64,000 bases of DNA from Flagellimonas hymeniacidonis (GTDB taxonomy: Bacteria > Bacteroidota > Bacteroidia > Flavobacteriales > Flavobacteriaceae), in contig NZ_VRUR01000001.1 of NCBI RefSeq assembly GCF_008040165.1, positions 308,150 through 372,149 on the forward strand. Reading direction: 5' to 3'. Under the pieces are notes generated by a model. It had not been told where the DNA came from, made no database searches, and was given only the letters and a program-made list of their open reading frames with translations. Shown here in pieces: positions 34,849 through 43,490 of this stretch (its first letter is position 1; each line of letters begins with the position of its first letter). Both the position numbers and the translations under genes were made by a program.

Positions 34849-36399
34849 ATGAAAAAGTTTTATGCCCTGCTCCCCTTCTTAGGGTTATTCTTGATTGCAT
34901 GTGAAGATGACGATACCCCCCTACCAACAACACCAGATCCAGACCCGGTGGTCATTACCCCTGGTTCGGCTGATTTTACAAAATACGTAGCCGTAGGAAA
35001 TTCGCTTACAGCCGGATTCTCTGACAATGCGCTATTTAGTGCTGGTCAAGCAGCATCTTTCCCAAACATGTTAGCTTCGAATTTTGCTTTGGCAGGTGGC
35101 GGAGAATTTACCATCCCATTTATGGCGGATAATTTAGGTGGTGCTACCATAAATGGAGTAACAGACGCCAATATGGACGGCTCTCCAGATATAGGAAATA
35201 GATTAATTCTACAATTTACCGCAGATGGACCTGCCCCAACACCAAAAGAAGGCACAGGTACCACAGAAATTACAACTAAACTACCTGGCCCTTTCAACAA
35301 TATGGGAGTACCAGGAGCAAAAAGTTATGAGCTTTTAGCCCCAGGATATGGTAGCTTGGCAGGTTTGGCTGTAGGAGCCGCCAATCCATATTTTGTCCGT
35401 TTCTCTTCTGCCGAAGATGCCTCTGTAATTGGAGACGCTGCTGCTCAGGCACCATCATTCTTTTCGCTTTGGGCAGGATCAAATGACATTCTTTTATATG
35501 CAACGAGTGGCGGATCCGGAACAAATCAGTTAGACCCAACCGTGAGTCCTGCACTATATGCAAGAAACGACATTACCAATCCTTTGGTTTTAGCAGGCGC
35601 ATTGGATGGTATGTTACAAGCACTCACAGCAAGTGGCGCAGAAGGGGTTATTGCCAATATTCCAAGTGTTACGGATATTCCATTTTTTACCACAGTACCG
35701 CACAATCCTGTTCCATTGGATGAGGCAACCGCAGCACTTTTAAATGGTGCATATGCAGCTTACAATGGAGGTATTGTTGGAGCTTTTGCTTTTCTTGTTG
35801 GTCAATCGGCCATCTCTCAGGAAGATGCTGACCTTGAAATAGCCAAAAGAACTATTTCTTTTGCCGCAGGAGATACCAACGCAGTCGTGCTGATAGATGA
35901 AGATTTAACCGATTTAACTGGCATCAATGCAGCTCTTATTAACATGCGCCAGGCCACTGCTGATGACTTACTGGTATTGACTTCAAGGTCGTTCATTGGT
36001 ACGTTGGCCAACCCAGCTGACCCCACATCTATAAATGGCGTGGCTATACCCTTGGAAGACAAATGGGTTTTAACCCCTGAGGAACAAACGGCAGTCGCTG
36101 ATGCATTGGCCGCATACAACGCAACAATTTTAGCATTGGCCACCCAATATGATTTAGCTTTTGTAGATGCCAACGCATTACTAAGTGAGCTAAGAGCAAC
36201 TGGTTTTCCATTAGCGGATGGCAGCGTGGTCACAAATACTTTCGGAACAGGTGGTGGTTTCTCGCTAGATGGGGTACATCCAGCGCCAAGAGGGTATGCA
36301 ATTTTGGCCAATGCCTTTCTTGAAGCCATAAATGAAAAATATGGTTCTAATTTTCCAGGTGTAAATCCATTAAATTTTACTGGACTCTATATTGACTAA
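34849..36399 (+). CDS. SGNH/GDSL-hydrolase-like lipoprotein
   Basis: The 516-residue lipoprotein (FLIACEDD, Cys18) has an Asp/Pro-rich linker and then an SGNH hydrolase domain. Block I is YVAVGNSLTAGF with Ser52 as nucleophile (GNSL in place of GDSL), block III is SLWAGSNDILLY with GxND, and block V is LDGVHPAPRGYAILANAF with the Asp and His of the triad. It is therefore probably an active surface or periplasmic esterase/lipase. The middle region is longer than in small GDSL lipases. A shared palindrome with etfBA suggests both respond to the same lipid-related signal (inference). Confidence 0.9.
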   Translation: MKKFYALLPFLGLFLIACEDDDTPLPTTPDPDPVVITPGSADFTKYVAVGNSLTAGFSDNALFSAGQAASFPNMLASNFALAGGGEFTIPFMADNLGGATINGVTDANMDGSPDIGNRLILQFTADGPAPTPKEGTGTTEITTKLPGPFNNMGVPGAKSYELLAPGYGSLAGLAVGAANPYFVRFSSAEDASVIGDAAAQAPSFFSLWAGSNDILLYATSGGSGTNQLDPTVSPALYARNDITNPLVLAGALDGMLQALTASGAEGVIANIPSVTDIPFFTTVPHNPVPLDEATAALLNGAYAAYNGGIVGAFAFLVGQSAISQEDADLEIAKRTISFAAGDTNAVVLIDEDLTDLTGINAALINMRQATADDLLVLTSRSFIGTLANPADPTSINGVAIPLEDKWVLTPEEQTAVADALAAYNATILALATQYDLAFVDANALLSELRATGFPLADGSVVTNTFGTGGGFSLDGVHPAPRGYAILANAFLEAINEKYGSNFPGVNPLNFTGLYID

Positions 36400-36421
36400 C
36401 TATACTTAATTTCATTATATT

Positions 36422-36450
36422 AAAAGCACCGTTTTCACGGTGCTTTTTTA
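36422..36450 (+). terminator. terminator after the SGNH lipoprotein
   Basis: Arms AAAGCACCG and CGGTGCTTT enclose TTTTCA and are followed by a T run. Confidence 0.85.
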
Positions 36451-36471
36451 TTATCCTAAAAATATAACCAA

Positions 36472-36822
36472 ATGAAACTCATTTTAAAACTTCTTCTCAA
36501 CGCATTAGCTGTGGTAATTCTCTCCTACATATTACCCGGTGTTGGTGTAGATTCCATTACAACAGCAATACTAGTGGCCCTAGTGTTAAGTATCCTCAAT
36601 TTTTTGGTAAAACCCATATTGGTTATTTTAACCCTACCCATCACCATTCTTACCCTTGGACTTTTTCTCTTGATTATAAACGCTATCATCATTCTCATTG
36701 CAGCACATTTTATATCTGGATTTCAAGTGTCGAGCATTTGGTGGGCGCTAATATTCAGTCTTCTGCTTTCATTTTTGCAATCTATTTTACATTCAATATT
36801 AAAGGAGGATAAAAAGAAATGA
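36472..36822 (+). CDS. four-helix membrane protein (phage holin family 4-like)
   Basis: The 116-residue, very hydrophobic protein has four predicted helices and an SLLLSFLQSILHSILK amphipathic end before the basic EDKKK terminus. It matches the widespread Phage_holin_4_2 / YvlD-like family (VDSITTAILVALVLSILNFLVKPILVILTLPITILTLGL). Despite the name, chromosomal members are not phage genes. The function is unknown. No phage genes are nearby. Confidence 0.88.
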   Translation: MKLILKLLLNALAVVILSYILPGVGVDSITTAILVALVLSILNFLVKPILVILTLPITILTLGLFLLIINAIIILIAAHFISGFQVSSIWWALIFSLLLSFLQSILHSILKEDKKK

Positions 36823-36851
36823 TTTTGTTTGGTATTCAACAGTTTAAAAAG

Positions 36852-36882
36852 TTGCTGTCAAAAAGAAAATGCATTACTTTTG
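36852..36882 (+). promoter_or_regulatory. promoter of tig
   Basis: TTG at 36852-36854, a 20-base spacer, and TACTTTTG at 36875-36882 match the Bacteroidota consensus and lie 33 bases before the trigger factor start. Confidence 0.6.
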
Positions 36883-36915
36883 CCACCCATTTTTGAATAG
36901 CAAATTAGGTAGGAG

Positions 36916-38238
36916 ATGAATATCACAAAAGAGCAGATTGACGAGCTTAATGCGGTTGTAAAAGTTGCCATAAGTAAGGATGATTATCAAGATAAGGTTG
37001 AAAAAATCCTAAATGACTACAGAAAGCAGGCGAACATTCCTGGTTTTCGCAAGGGTCAAGTTCCCATGGGGCTTATTAAAAAACAATATGGTAAAGCCGT
37101 ATTGGTTGATGAAGTAAACAAGTTATTGCAAGATAACCTCAACAAATACCTCACCGAGGAAAAATTGGATGTTTTAGGTAACCCATTACCAAAACAACAA
37201 GACAATTTTGATTGGGATAATGAAAATCTAGATTTTGAATTCGAATTAGGTTTGGCACCCAACTTTGATGTTCAGGTAAAAACCAAAAAGGCCATTACCC
37301 AATACAAGATTGTTGCCGATAAGAAAATGATAGAGGAACAGGTAGAGCGCATTCAAAAGCAATATGGTAAACTGGTTTCAAAGACTGAGGTTGGAAAACT
37401 GGATGAAGTAACCGGAACCTTTACCAATGAAACTGAAGAAATAGAGCATAAAACCACAGTAGAGCTTGAGAAAATCAAAAGCAAAAAAGCGATTGATGCC
37501 CTTGTTGGAGCAAAACCTGGAGATTCGGTAACACTTAAGACCAAAGGTCTTTTTAAAGAAGATTACCTACTGTCCAGCGCTCTTGGAATCGACAGGGAAA
37601 AGGCTGAAAAACTAAATATCGAGGTTTCCTTGACCATTGAAGAAATCAACGAACGTGAACCAGCAGTACTTGACCAAGAGTTATTTGATAAGCTATTTGG
37701 AAAGGATAATGTGAAATCTGAAAAAGAACTGAAGGAGAAAATCAAAGAAGATTCAGAAAAGCAATTTGAGCAGCAATCTGATCAGAAACTATTAAATGAC
37801 ATCACTGAAAAATTGATTGATGCTACCAAATTTGATCTTCCATCTGACTTTTTAAGAAAATGGATCCAAGTTAGTGGCGAAAACCCTCTTTCTGATGATG
37901 AAGCCAAAGAAGAGTTTGAAAAATCGGAAAAAGGATTGCGTTATCAATTAATTGAGGGGAAAATTATTCGTGAAAACGACCTTCAGGTTCAAATGGATGA
38001 GTTGAAAGAATTTGCCAAAGGCTTTATCAAATCACAAATGGCACAATATGGCCATTTAGATCCTCAAGAAGAAGAGTTGGAGAACATTGCCATGCGTGTC
38101 ATGAGCAATCAAGATGAGGTGAAAAGGCTTTCAGAGCAGTTGATGAGTCAAAAACTACTCGATTTTTACAAAGAAAAGGCCAACCTGAAAGTAAAAGAGG
38201 TAACCTATGATGATTTTGTAAAGGAAGCTTACAGCTAA
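36916..38238 (+). CDS. tig: trigger factor
   Basis: This 440-residue ribosome-associated chaperone meets nascent chains. The N-terminal ribosome-binding domain has the signature around NIPGFRKGQVPMGLIKKQYG. A central region about 150-240 replaces the classical PPIase core and lacks its typical FGSGQLI-type sequence, as is common in Bacteroidota. The C-terminal helical arms (about 250-430) form the cradle. It is followed by clpP and clpX in the usual order, with a terminator between tig and clpP. Confidence 0.93.
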   Translation: MNITKEQIDELNAVVKVAISKDDYQDKVEKILNDYRKQANIPGFRKGQVPMGLIKKQYGKAVLVDEVNKLLQDNLNKYLTEEKLDVLGNPLPKQQDNFDWDNENLDFEFELGLAPNFDVQVKTKKAITQYKIVADKKMIEEQVERIQKQYGKLVSKTEVGKLDEVTGTFTNETEEIEHKTTVELEKIKSKKAIDALVGAKPGDSVTLKTKGLFKEDYLLSSALGIDREKAEKLNIEVSLTIEEINEREPAVLDQELFDKLFGKDNVKSEKELKEKIKEDSEKQFEQQSDQKLLNDITEKLIDATKFDLPSDFLRKWIQVSGENPLSDDEAKEEFEKSEKGLRYQLIEGKIIRENDLQVQMDELKEFAKGFIKSQMAQYGHLDPQEEELENIAMRVMSNQDEVKRLSEQLMSQKLLDFYKEKANLKVKEVTYDDFVKEAYS

Positions 38239-38271
38239 TCTTGAGCTAAAAAGAAAATTAAGTATCTTTAC

Positions 38272-38308
38272 GGTGCCGGAAAATCAATTTTTCGGCACCT
38301 TTTTTTTA
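38272..38308 (+). terminator. terminator between tig and clpP
   Basis: Arms GGTGCCG and CGGCACC, extended by AAA/TTT pairs, are followed by eight T. The hairpin lies within the possible upstream extension of the clpP frame, which argues that clpP starts at 38330. Confidence 0.8.
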
Positions 38309-38329
38309 AGCAAAATCGAAGAAAATCCT

Positions 38330-39010
38330 ATGGATTACGGAACAGAATTCAAAAAATACGCCACCAAGCACCATGGAATAAACAGCATGTACTACGACCA
38401 AATCATGAGTAGTATGTATCCCATGAACATGACACCAAACATCATAGAGGAAAGACAATTGAATGCCATTGCAATGGATGTTTTTTCCAGATTGATGATG
38501 GATCGCATCATATTTTTAGGTACTGGCATCAATGATCAAGTGGCCAATATCGTTCAAGCGCAATTACTATTTCTAGAAAGTGCTGATGCGGTTAAAGACA
38601 TCCAGATTTATATTAATTCCCCTGGAGGTAGTGTTTACGCTGGATTAGGTATTTATGACACCATGCAGTTTATAAAACCGGATGTAGCAACAATTTGTAC
38701 AGGTATTGCCGCTTCCATGGCTGCTGTTCTTTTATGTGCAGGGCAGGATGGTAAGCGTAGTGGATTAACACATTCCCGTGTTATGATTCACCAGCCGCTA
38801 TCTGGAGCGCAAGGACAGGCAAGTGATATTGAGATTGCTGCAAAAGAAGTACTTAAGATAAAAGACGAATTGTATCAAATTATATCAAACCATTCTGGAC
38901 AGCCTTTTGACAAGGTCTATGAAGACAGTGATCGTGATTATTGGATGAAGGCAGAAGAGGCCAAAAAATATGGGATGATTGACGAAATTTTGGTAAGGGA
39001 AAAGTCCTAA
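38330..39010 (+). CDS. clpP: ATP-dependent Clp protease proteolytic subunit
   Basis: ClpP is the serine peptidase barrel used by ClpX. From MDYGTEFKKY it has 226 residues. The catalytic Ser129 (CTGIAASMAAVLLCAG) and His154 (RVMIHQPLSG) are present, and the acid is in DSDRDYWM. The chosen start is the ATG at 38330, because the longer frame from 38273 would encode the terminator hairpin and adds non-conserved residues. clpX follows 94 bases later. The start is about 30 residues longer than mature E. coli ClpP, so a processed propeptide is likely. Confidence 0.96.
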   Translation: MDYGTEFKKYATKHHGINSMYYDQIMSSMYPMNMTPNIIEERQLNAIAMDVFSRLMMDRIIFLGTGINDQVANIVQAQLLFLESADAVKDIQIYINSPGGSVYAGLGIYDTMQFIKPDVATICTGIAASMAAVLLCAGQDGKRSGLTHSRVMIHQPLSGAQGQASDIEIAAKEVLKIKDELYQIISNHSGQPFDKVYEDSDRDYWMKAEEAKKYGMIDEILVREKS

Positions 39011-39104
39011 ATCCGAACAAAGAAGTTGAAAAACTGTGCTCTGGAACAAACCAAATCCAGTTTTTTTACGTTATTAGTGGTTGAACTTTATGTGTTGAGT
39101 TGAT

Positions 39105-40340
39105 ATGGCAAAGGAAAACTTGGAATGTTCATTTTGTGGAAGAAAGAAACCAGAGACCAATCTATTGATTGCTGGTCTTGATGCACACATTTGTGATCGG
39201 TGTATTGAACAAGCCCATAGTATTGTTGCAGAAGAATCCAAGCAATCTAAAAATCAAGACCTTTCCTCAGAATTGGTTTTAAAAAAACCGATGGAAATCA
39301 GGGATTTCCTAGATACATTTGTCATTGGTCAAGAACGTACCAAAAAGGTAATGTCCGTGGCCGTTTACAATCACTATAAAAGACTTCTTCAACCCAAAGG
39401 CAAGGAGGAAGATGTAGAAATACAAAAGAGTAATATTGTAATGGTTGGGCAAACAGGGACTGGTAAAACCCTTATTGCCAAAACAATAGCTCGAATGCTA
39501 AACGTTCCTTTAGCCATAGTAGATGCTACTGTGCTTACAGAGGCAGGTTATGTAGGTGAGGATGTGGAAAGCATTTTAACACGATTATTACAAGCTGCAG
39601 ATTATAATCTGGAAAAAGCGGAAAGAGGCATCGTTTTTATTGATGAGATAGATAAAATTGCCCGTAAAAGTGATAATCCATCCATTACTAGAGATGTTTC
39701 TGGTGAAGGTGTACAGCAAGGTCTTCTGAAATTGTTGGAAGGAACTGTTGTAAATGTGCCACCTAAAGGTGGACGTAAGCATCCCGATCAAAAATTTATC
39801 GAAGTAAACACTGAAAATATCCTTTTTGTTGCCGGTGGAGCGTTTGATGGTATTGAGCGTATCATTACCAAACGTTTAAACATGCAGGCTGTAGGCTATA
39901 GTGCATCAAAAGCCGAAGACAGGCTGGATAATGAGAACATTCTTCAATATATCATCCCAAAAGATTTAAAAGAGTTCGGTCTTATCCCAGAAATTATTGG
40001 TAGACTTCCTGTACTCACCCATATGAATCCTTTGGATACAAAAACCTTACGAGCCATTCTAACCGAGCCAAAAAATGCCATTATTAAGCAATATGAAAAG
40101 TTGTTTGGCATGGACGGGATTACATTTAGTATTACCGAACAGGCTTTAGGCTATATTGTAGAAAAGGCAGTGGAATATAAACTTGGTGCAAGAGGGCTTC
40201 GATCCTTATGTGAGGCAGTTTTTACCGATGCAATGTTTACCTTGCCTAGTAGTGAAGAAAAGGAATTTAAGGTTACCAAAGCGTATGCAGAGGAAAAGCT
40301 TTCTTACGAAACCATTAAAAAGTTAAAAGCAGTCTCCTAG
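39105..40340 (+). CDS. clpX: ATP-dependent Clp protease ATPase subunit ClpX
   Basis: ClpX unfolds substrates and feeds ClpP. The 411-residue protein starts with the zinc-binding domain (Cys8, Cys11, Cys30, Cys33). Walker A is [15 protein letters not shown], Walker B is [14 protein letters not shown], and the pore loop is in the [16 protein letters not shown] region. Sensor and IGF-loop regions follow ([19 protein letters not shown]). It ends at the convergent hydrolase gene with a 4-base overlap and a bidirectional hairpin. Confidence 0.97.
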   Translation: MAKENLECSFCGRKKPETNLLIAGLDAHICDRCIEQAHSIVAEESKQSKNQDLSSELVLKKPMEIRDFLDTFVIGQERTKKVMSVAVYNHYKRLLQPKGKEEDVEIQKSNIVMVGQTGTGKTLIAKTIARMLNVPLAIVDATVLTEAGYVGEDVESILTRLLQAADYNLEKAERGIVFIDEIDKIARKSDNPSITRDVSGEGVQQGLLKLLEGTVVNVPPKGGRKHPDQKFIEVNTENILFVAGGAFDGIERIITKRLNMQAVGYSASKAEDRLDNENILQYIIPKDLKEFGLIPEIIGRLPVLTHMNPLDTKTLRAILTEPKNAIIKQYEKLFGMDGITFSITEQALGYIVEKAVEYKLGARGLRSLCEAVFTDAMFTLPSSEEKEFKVTKAYAEEKLSYETIKKLKAVS

Positions 40341-40351
40341 ACTGCTTTTTT
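40326..40351. terminator. hairpin at the clpX / hydrolase convergent ends
   Basis: Arms AAAGCAGTC and GACTGCTTT enclose TCCTA, followed by T's on the plus strand. The stem overlaps the last codons of both convergent genes. Confidence 0.7.
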
Positions 40352-40876
40352 AGTTACTTTTTCCAGAAGATCCAAACAAACTTCCGCTATAATTTTTTCA
40401 TCAGAGTACAATTGATGACCAAAGCTTGGTATAACATTTAAATCCACTCCTACCTCTTTTTCCCAAGAGGCTTCCGGTTTAAACGCATCGCGCTCCCCAA
40501 AAATAAGATTCAAAGGCGCATTGGGTTTTTCATTTTCATATCTAATCCTAGTAGGAGATATTGCGGTTAACGACTTCATTTGAAGTCCTTTCAAAGCAGC
40601 CTTCCATGCAATAGTTCCTCCAGTACTAAAAGCCAAATAATGGCATGGTTCTTTTTCTTTTTTAAGTAAATGTGCAACAGCGGTATCTATTCCACCCTCA
40701 ACAAATGCCTTGTGTAAATTTTTCTCAGTAGAAACAGGTACATCTATATTTCCCAGCTGTTGACAATCGTAGAAAACAATGTCGTAGTACTGTTGTAAAT
40801 ACCCAAAATAGGAAGTAATCCAAAGGCCTTTTTTCACGCCCCATATGTCCGATAAGACAACTAATTTTTCTGCCAT
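40337..40876 (-). CDS. small alpha/beta-hydrolase-like protein
   Basis: The 179-residue protein has a compact alpha/beta-hydrolase pattern: a Ser in the nucleophile elbow ([15 protein letters not shown], about residue 99), an acid in LIFGERDAF, and a His in [12 protein letters not shown]. It is shorter than most family members and lacks a lid domain. The [12 protein letters not shown] and [10 protein letters not shown] segments are not diagnostic. The substrate is unknown. Its promoter region contains a 22-bp perfect palindrome. Confidence 0.7.
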   Translation of the reverse strand: MAEKLVVLSDIWGVKKGLWITSYFGYLQQYYDIVFYDCQQLGNIDVPVSTEKNLHKAFVEGGIDTAVAHLLKKEKEPCHYLAFSTGGTIAWKAALKGLQMKSLTAISPTRIRYENEKPNAPLNLIFGERDAFKPEASWEKEVGVDLNVIPSFGHQLYSDEKIIAEVCLDLLEKVTKKAV

Positions 40877-41010
40877 AACTTATTCTTTTGTCTGGTTATC
40901 AGTTTATTAAGATGAGGGAATTAAAAATCTATGAAACAAACTTCAATCTTTAACGGCTAAAATCCATATTTATTTGTCTAAAGGAAAAATTTGTTCGATG
41001 AATGGTGAAG

Positions 41011-41032
41011 GTTTACGAAAACGTTTTCGTAA
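41011..41032. promoter_or_regulatory. 22-bp perfect palindrome, LacI-operator-like
   Basis: The core ACGAAAACGTTTTCGT is extended symmetrically by three bases on each side. The central AACGTT-type symmetry is typical of LacI/PurR-family operators. It lies 135 bases upstream of the small hydrolase gene and just after the GH3 stop codon. No LacI regulator gene is in the window. Confidence 0.55.
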
Positions 41033-41047
41033 AATAGTATGAAACGT

Positions 41048-42568
41048 TTATTTATCCTGCAGGTTCATCTGCAACAATTCATCGATATATGCCCTTTCAT
41101 TGGACAATCTTGGAATCTTATGTTGTCCTCCTAGCTTATTCTTGGATTTAAGCCAGTCATGAAATAAACCCTGCCTGGCCACATGAACCTCAGGCATTTT
41201 AAGGGTGATATTATTGTATCGCTTTGCTTCGTAATCAGAATTCAATGATTTAAGGGCATTATCCAAGAATTCCGTAAAATAGGCAACGTCGCTGGGTGGT
41301 TTTCTAAATTCAATAATCCATTCATGGGCCCCTTTTTCATTTCCACTCATAAAAATAGGAGCTGCAGTGTAGTCCATTATTTCGGAGTCGGTTTTCTGGC
41401 AAATTCGCTTAAGGGCTTCTTCTGCATTTTCAATAATCAACTCCTCTCCAAAAACATTAATATGATGTTTTGTCCTGCCTGTTATTCTTATGCGATATGG
41501 ATCTAAAGAAGTAAACCGTACTGTATCTCCTATCTTATACCGCCATAATCCCCCATTTGTGGTAATTACCATGGCATAATTTACCCCTGTCTTAACATCC
41601 CACAGCGGAATCGCCTTTTCTTCATTACCATAGCAATCCATGGGTATAAATTCATAGAAAATACCATAATCCAACATTAATAAAAGGTCTTGGGAATTAT
41701 TTCTGTCCTGAATTCCAAAAAAACCTTCAGAGGCATTATAGGTCTCATAATAATTGAAGTTTTTTCTGGGCAACAACTTCTTGTACTGGTCTTTGTATGG
41801 TGTGAAACTCACTCCTCCATGAAAATAAACTTCCAAATTTTCCCAAATTTCAAACAGATGGTTTTTCCCTGTCTTTTCCAATACCTCATTTAACAACACC
41901 AACATCCACGAAGGAACACCTACCAAACTGGTCACATTTTCTTGAATGCTCTCTTCTATAATGGCTTCCAGTTTAGATTCCCATTCACTCATTAAAGATA
42001 CCTTGTTGCTTGGCGTACTGCTATATTCAGCCCATAAAGGCATATTGTCAATTAAAATAGCCGATAAATCCCCAAAAAAAGTCCCGTTATCTTCATAAAG
42101 CTCTTTGCTCCCACCCAACCTAAGGCTTTTACCCCTAAACAATTGCGAGTTTTCATTATTGTTCAAATACAGGCATAATAAATCTTTGCCCGACTTGTAA
42201 TGACAATCCTCAAGAGCCTCTGCGCTAACCGGAATAAACTTGCTTTTGGCATTGGTAGTGCCACTACTTTTTGCAAACCATTTAATTGCCGTAGGCCAAA
42301 ACAAATTTTGCTCTCCTCTTCGTGTGCGTTCAATCATGCCGGCGATTTCCTCATAGTTAACAATGGGAACCCTATTTGCGAAATCTTCGTATTTGGTAAT
42401 ATCAGAGAAACCATATTGTTTTCCTAAAGTGGTTTCTTTTGAAAAATCCACCAAATGTTGAAGCACTTCATCCTGAACATCTAAAGGATACTTGAGAAAA
42501 AGTTCAATCTGGTGATAGCGCTTTTTAAGCAACCAAGAAGCTATGGAATTGAATAATGGTATTGGCAT
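41048..42568 (-). CDS. GH3-family acyl-adenylating enzyme
   Basis: The 506-residue protein belongs to the GH3 (auxin-responsive promoter) family of the adenylate-forming superfamily. The family adenylates carboxylic acids and, in plants, conjugates them to amino acids. Visible motifs are FAKSSGTTNAKSKFIPVS (ATP loop), YYETYNASEGFFGIQD (the second ATP motif, Y..YASEG type), YAMVITTNGGLWRYKIGDTVRF, and RIRITGRTKHHINVFGEE (hinge). Bacterial GH3 enzymes of Bacteroidota have unknown substrates. It is divergent from the DUF2797 gene. Confidence 0.92.
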   Translation of the reverse strand: MPIPLFNSIASWLLKKRYHQIELFLKYPLDVQDEVLQHLVDFSKETTLGKQYGFSDITKYEDFANRVPIVNYEEIAGMIERTRRGEQNLFWPTAIKWFAKSSGTTNAKSKFIPVSAEALEDCHYKSGKDLLCLYLNNNENSQLFRGKSLRLGGSKELYEDNGTFFGDLSAILIDNMPLWAEYSSTPSNKVSLMSEWESKLEAIIEESIQENVTSLVGVPSWMLVLLNEVLEKTGKNHLFEIWENLEVYFHGGVSFTPYKDQYKKLLPRKNFNYYETYNASEGFFGIQDRNNSQDLLLMLDYGIFYEFIPMDCYGNEEKAIPLWDVKTGVNYAMVITTNGGLWRYKIGDTVRFTSLDPYRIRITGRTKHHINVFGEELIIENAEEALKRICQKTDSEIMDYTAAPIFMSGNEKGAHEWIIEFRKPPSDVAYFTEFLDNALKSLNSDYEAKRYNNITLKMPEVHVARQGLFHDWLKSKNKLGGQHKIPRLSNERAYIDELLQMNLQDK

Positions 42569-42667
42569 TTTAGGTATCTTTAACCTAACATACTATTAGG
42601 TCTTATAGCTAAAATAGACTATCTGATCATTATTTTCAAAATAAGCTTAAAAACAACCAATTCCACA

Positions 42668-43462
42668 ATGCTTTACCAAGGAGTACTCCGCAAAATGCAA
42701 ACCGAAATGGGAAGTCCCATTCAATATTTTCTGGTTTTTGAAAACGATTTTTTAAATATGAACCAGCTTTTGAATAAAGAACTGACCATTGATTTCATCA
42801 AGTTTCAATGTTTAAACTGCGGTAGGGAGAGACCTATTTATAGACAAGGATTCTGCAAATCTTGCTTTTATGAATCTGCTTCGGCAGGGGATTGGATTAT
42901 GAAACCTGAATTGAGTACTGCCCATTTAGGGAAGGAAGACCGTGATTTGGAATATGAAAAAAAGGTGCAGCTACAACCTCATATCGTATATCTGGCAAAT
43001 TCCAGTAATGTTAAGGTTGGGGTGACCAGAAAAACCCAAGTACCTACACGTTGGATAGATCAAGGTGCCCATGAAGCTATTGAAATTGTGGAAGTACCCA
43101 ATAGGTATTTGGCAGGAATAACCGAAGTGGCCTTAAAAGCCCATGTAAGCGATAAAACAAGTTGGCAAAAAATGCTCACCAATCGCATTGAAGATGTGGA
43201 TTTAAAAGCATGGCGGGACAAATTACAATCCAGCATCCCAGAGGGAGCATCTGAATATTTTTTAGGAGAGAATTCCGAAACCCATATGGATTTCCCTGTT
43301 TTGCAATTTCCCGAAAAAGTAAAAAGCCTCAATTTAGACAAGACGCCAAGTTATACCGGAGTACTGAAAGGGATTAAAGGGCAATATCTCATCTTTGAAG
43401 ATAGTACCGTTTTTAATATTCGTGGTAACGAGGGGTATTTTGTGGGGATAGGAATTAGCTGA
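42668..43462 (+). CDS. DUF2797 zinc-binding protein
   Basis: The 264-residue DUF2797 protein carries a zinc ribbon with Cys48, Cys51, Cys63 and Cys66 (FQCLNCGRERPIYRQGFCKSCF). It also has the conserved IVYLANSSNVKVGVTRKTQVPTRWIDQGA region, reminiscent of GIY-YIG-like or nucleic-acid-binding folds, and a C-terminal beta part (YTGVLKGIKGQYLIFEDSTVFNIRG). The function is unknown. The following propeller gene begins 28 bases after the stop in the same direction. Confidence 0.88.
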   Translation: MLYQGVLRKMQTEMGSPIQYFLVFENDFLNMNQLLNKELTIDFIKFQCLNCGRERPIYRQGFCKSCFYESASAGDWIMKPELSTAHLGKEDRDLEYEKKVQLQPHIVYLANSSNVKVGVTRKTQVPTRWIDQGAHEAIEIVEVPNRYLAGITEVALKAHVSDKTSWQKMLTNRIEDVDLKAWRDKLQSSIPEGASEYFLGENSETHMDFPVLQFPEKVKSLNLDKTPSYTGVLKGIKGQYLIFEDSTVFNIRGNEGYFVGIGIS

Positions 43463-43490
43463 ATGTAATGTGAAACACCAAATGGGAACC

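Noticed and set aside
36472..36822. Prophage hint from the holin-family membrane protein
   Set aside because: This family is widespread on chromosomes. Housekeeping genes flank it, and no phage structural, integrase or lysis genes are present.
38273..38329. Longer N-terminus for ClpP
   Set aside because: The extra codons coincide with a perfect terminator hairpin and give residues not typical of ClpP; the ATG at 38330 fits the family.
40877..41047. Riboswitch or small RNA in the gap between the hydrolase and GH3 genes
   Set aside because: Apart from the 22-bp palindrome no multi-helix structure or conserved aptamer motif could be recognised.
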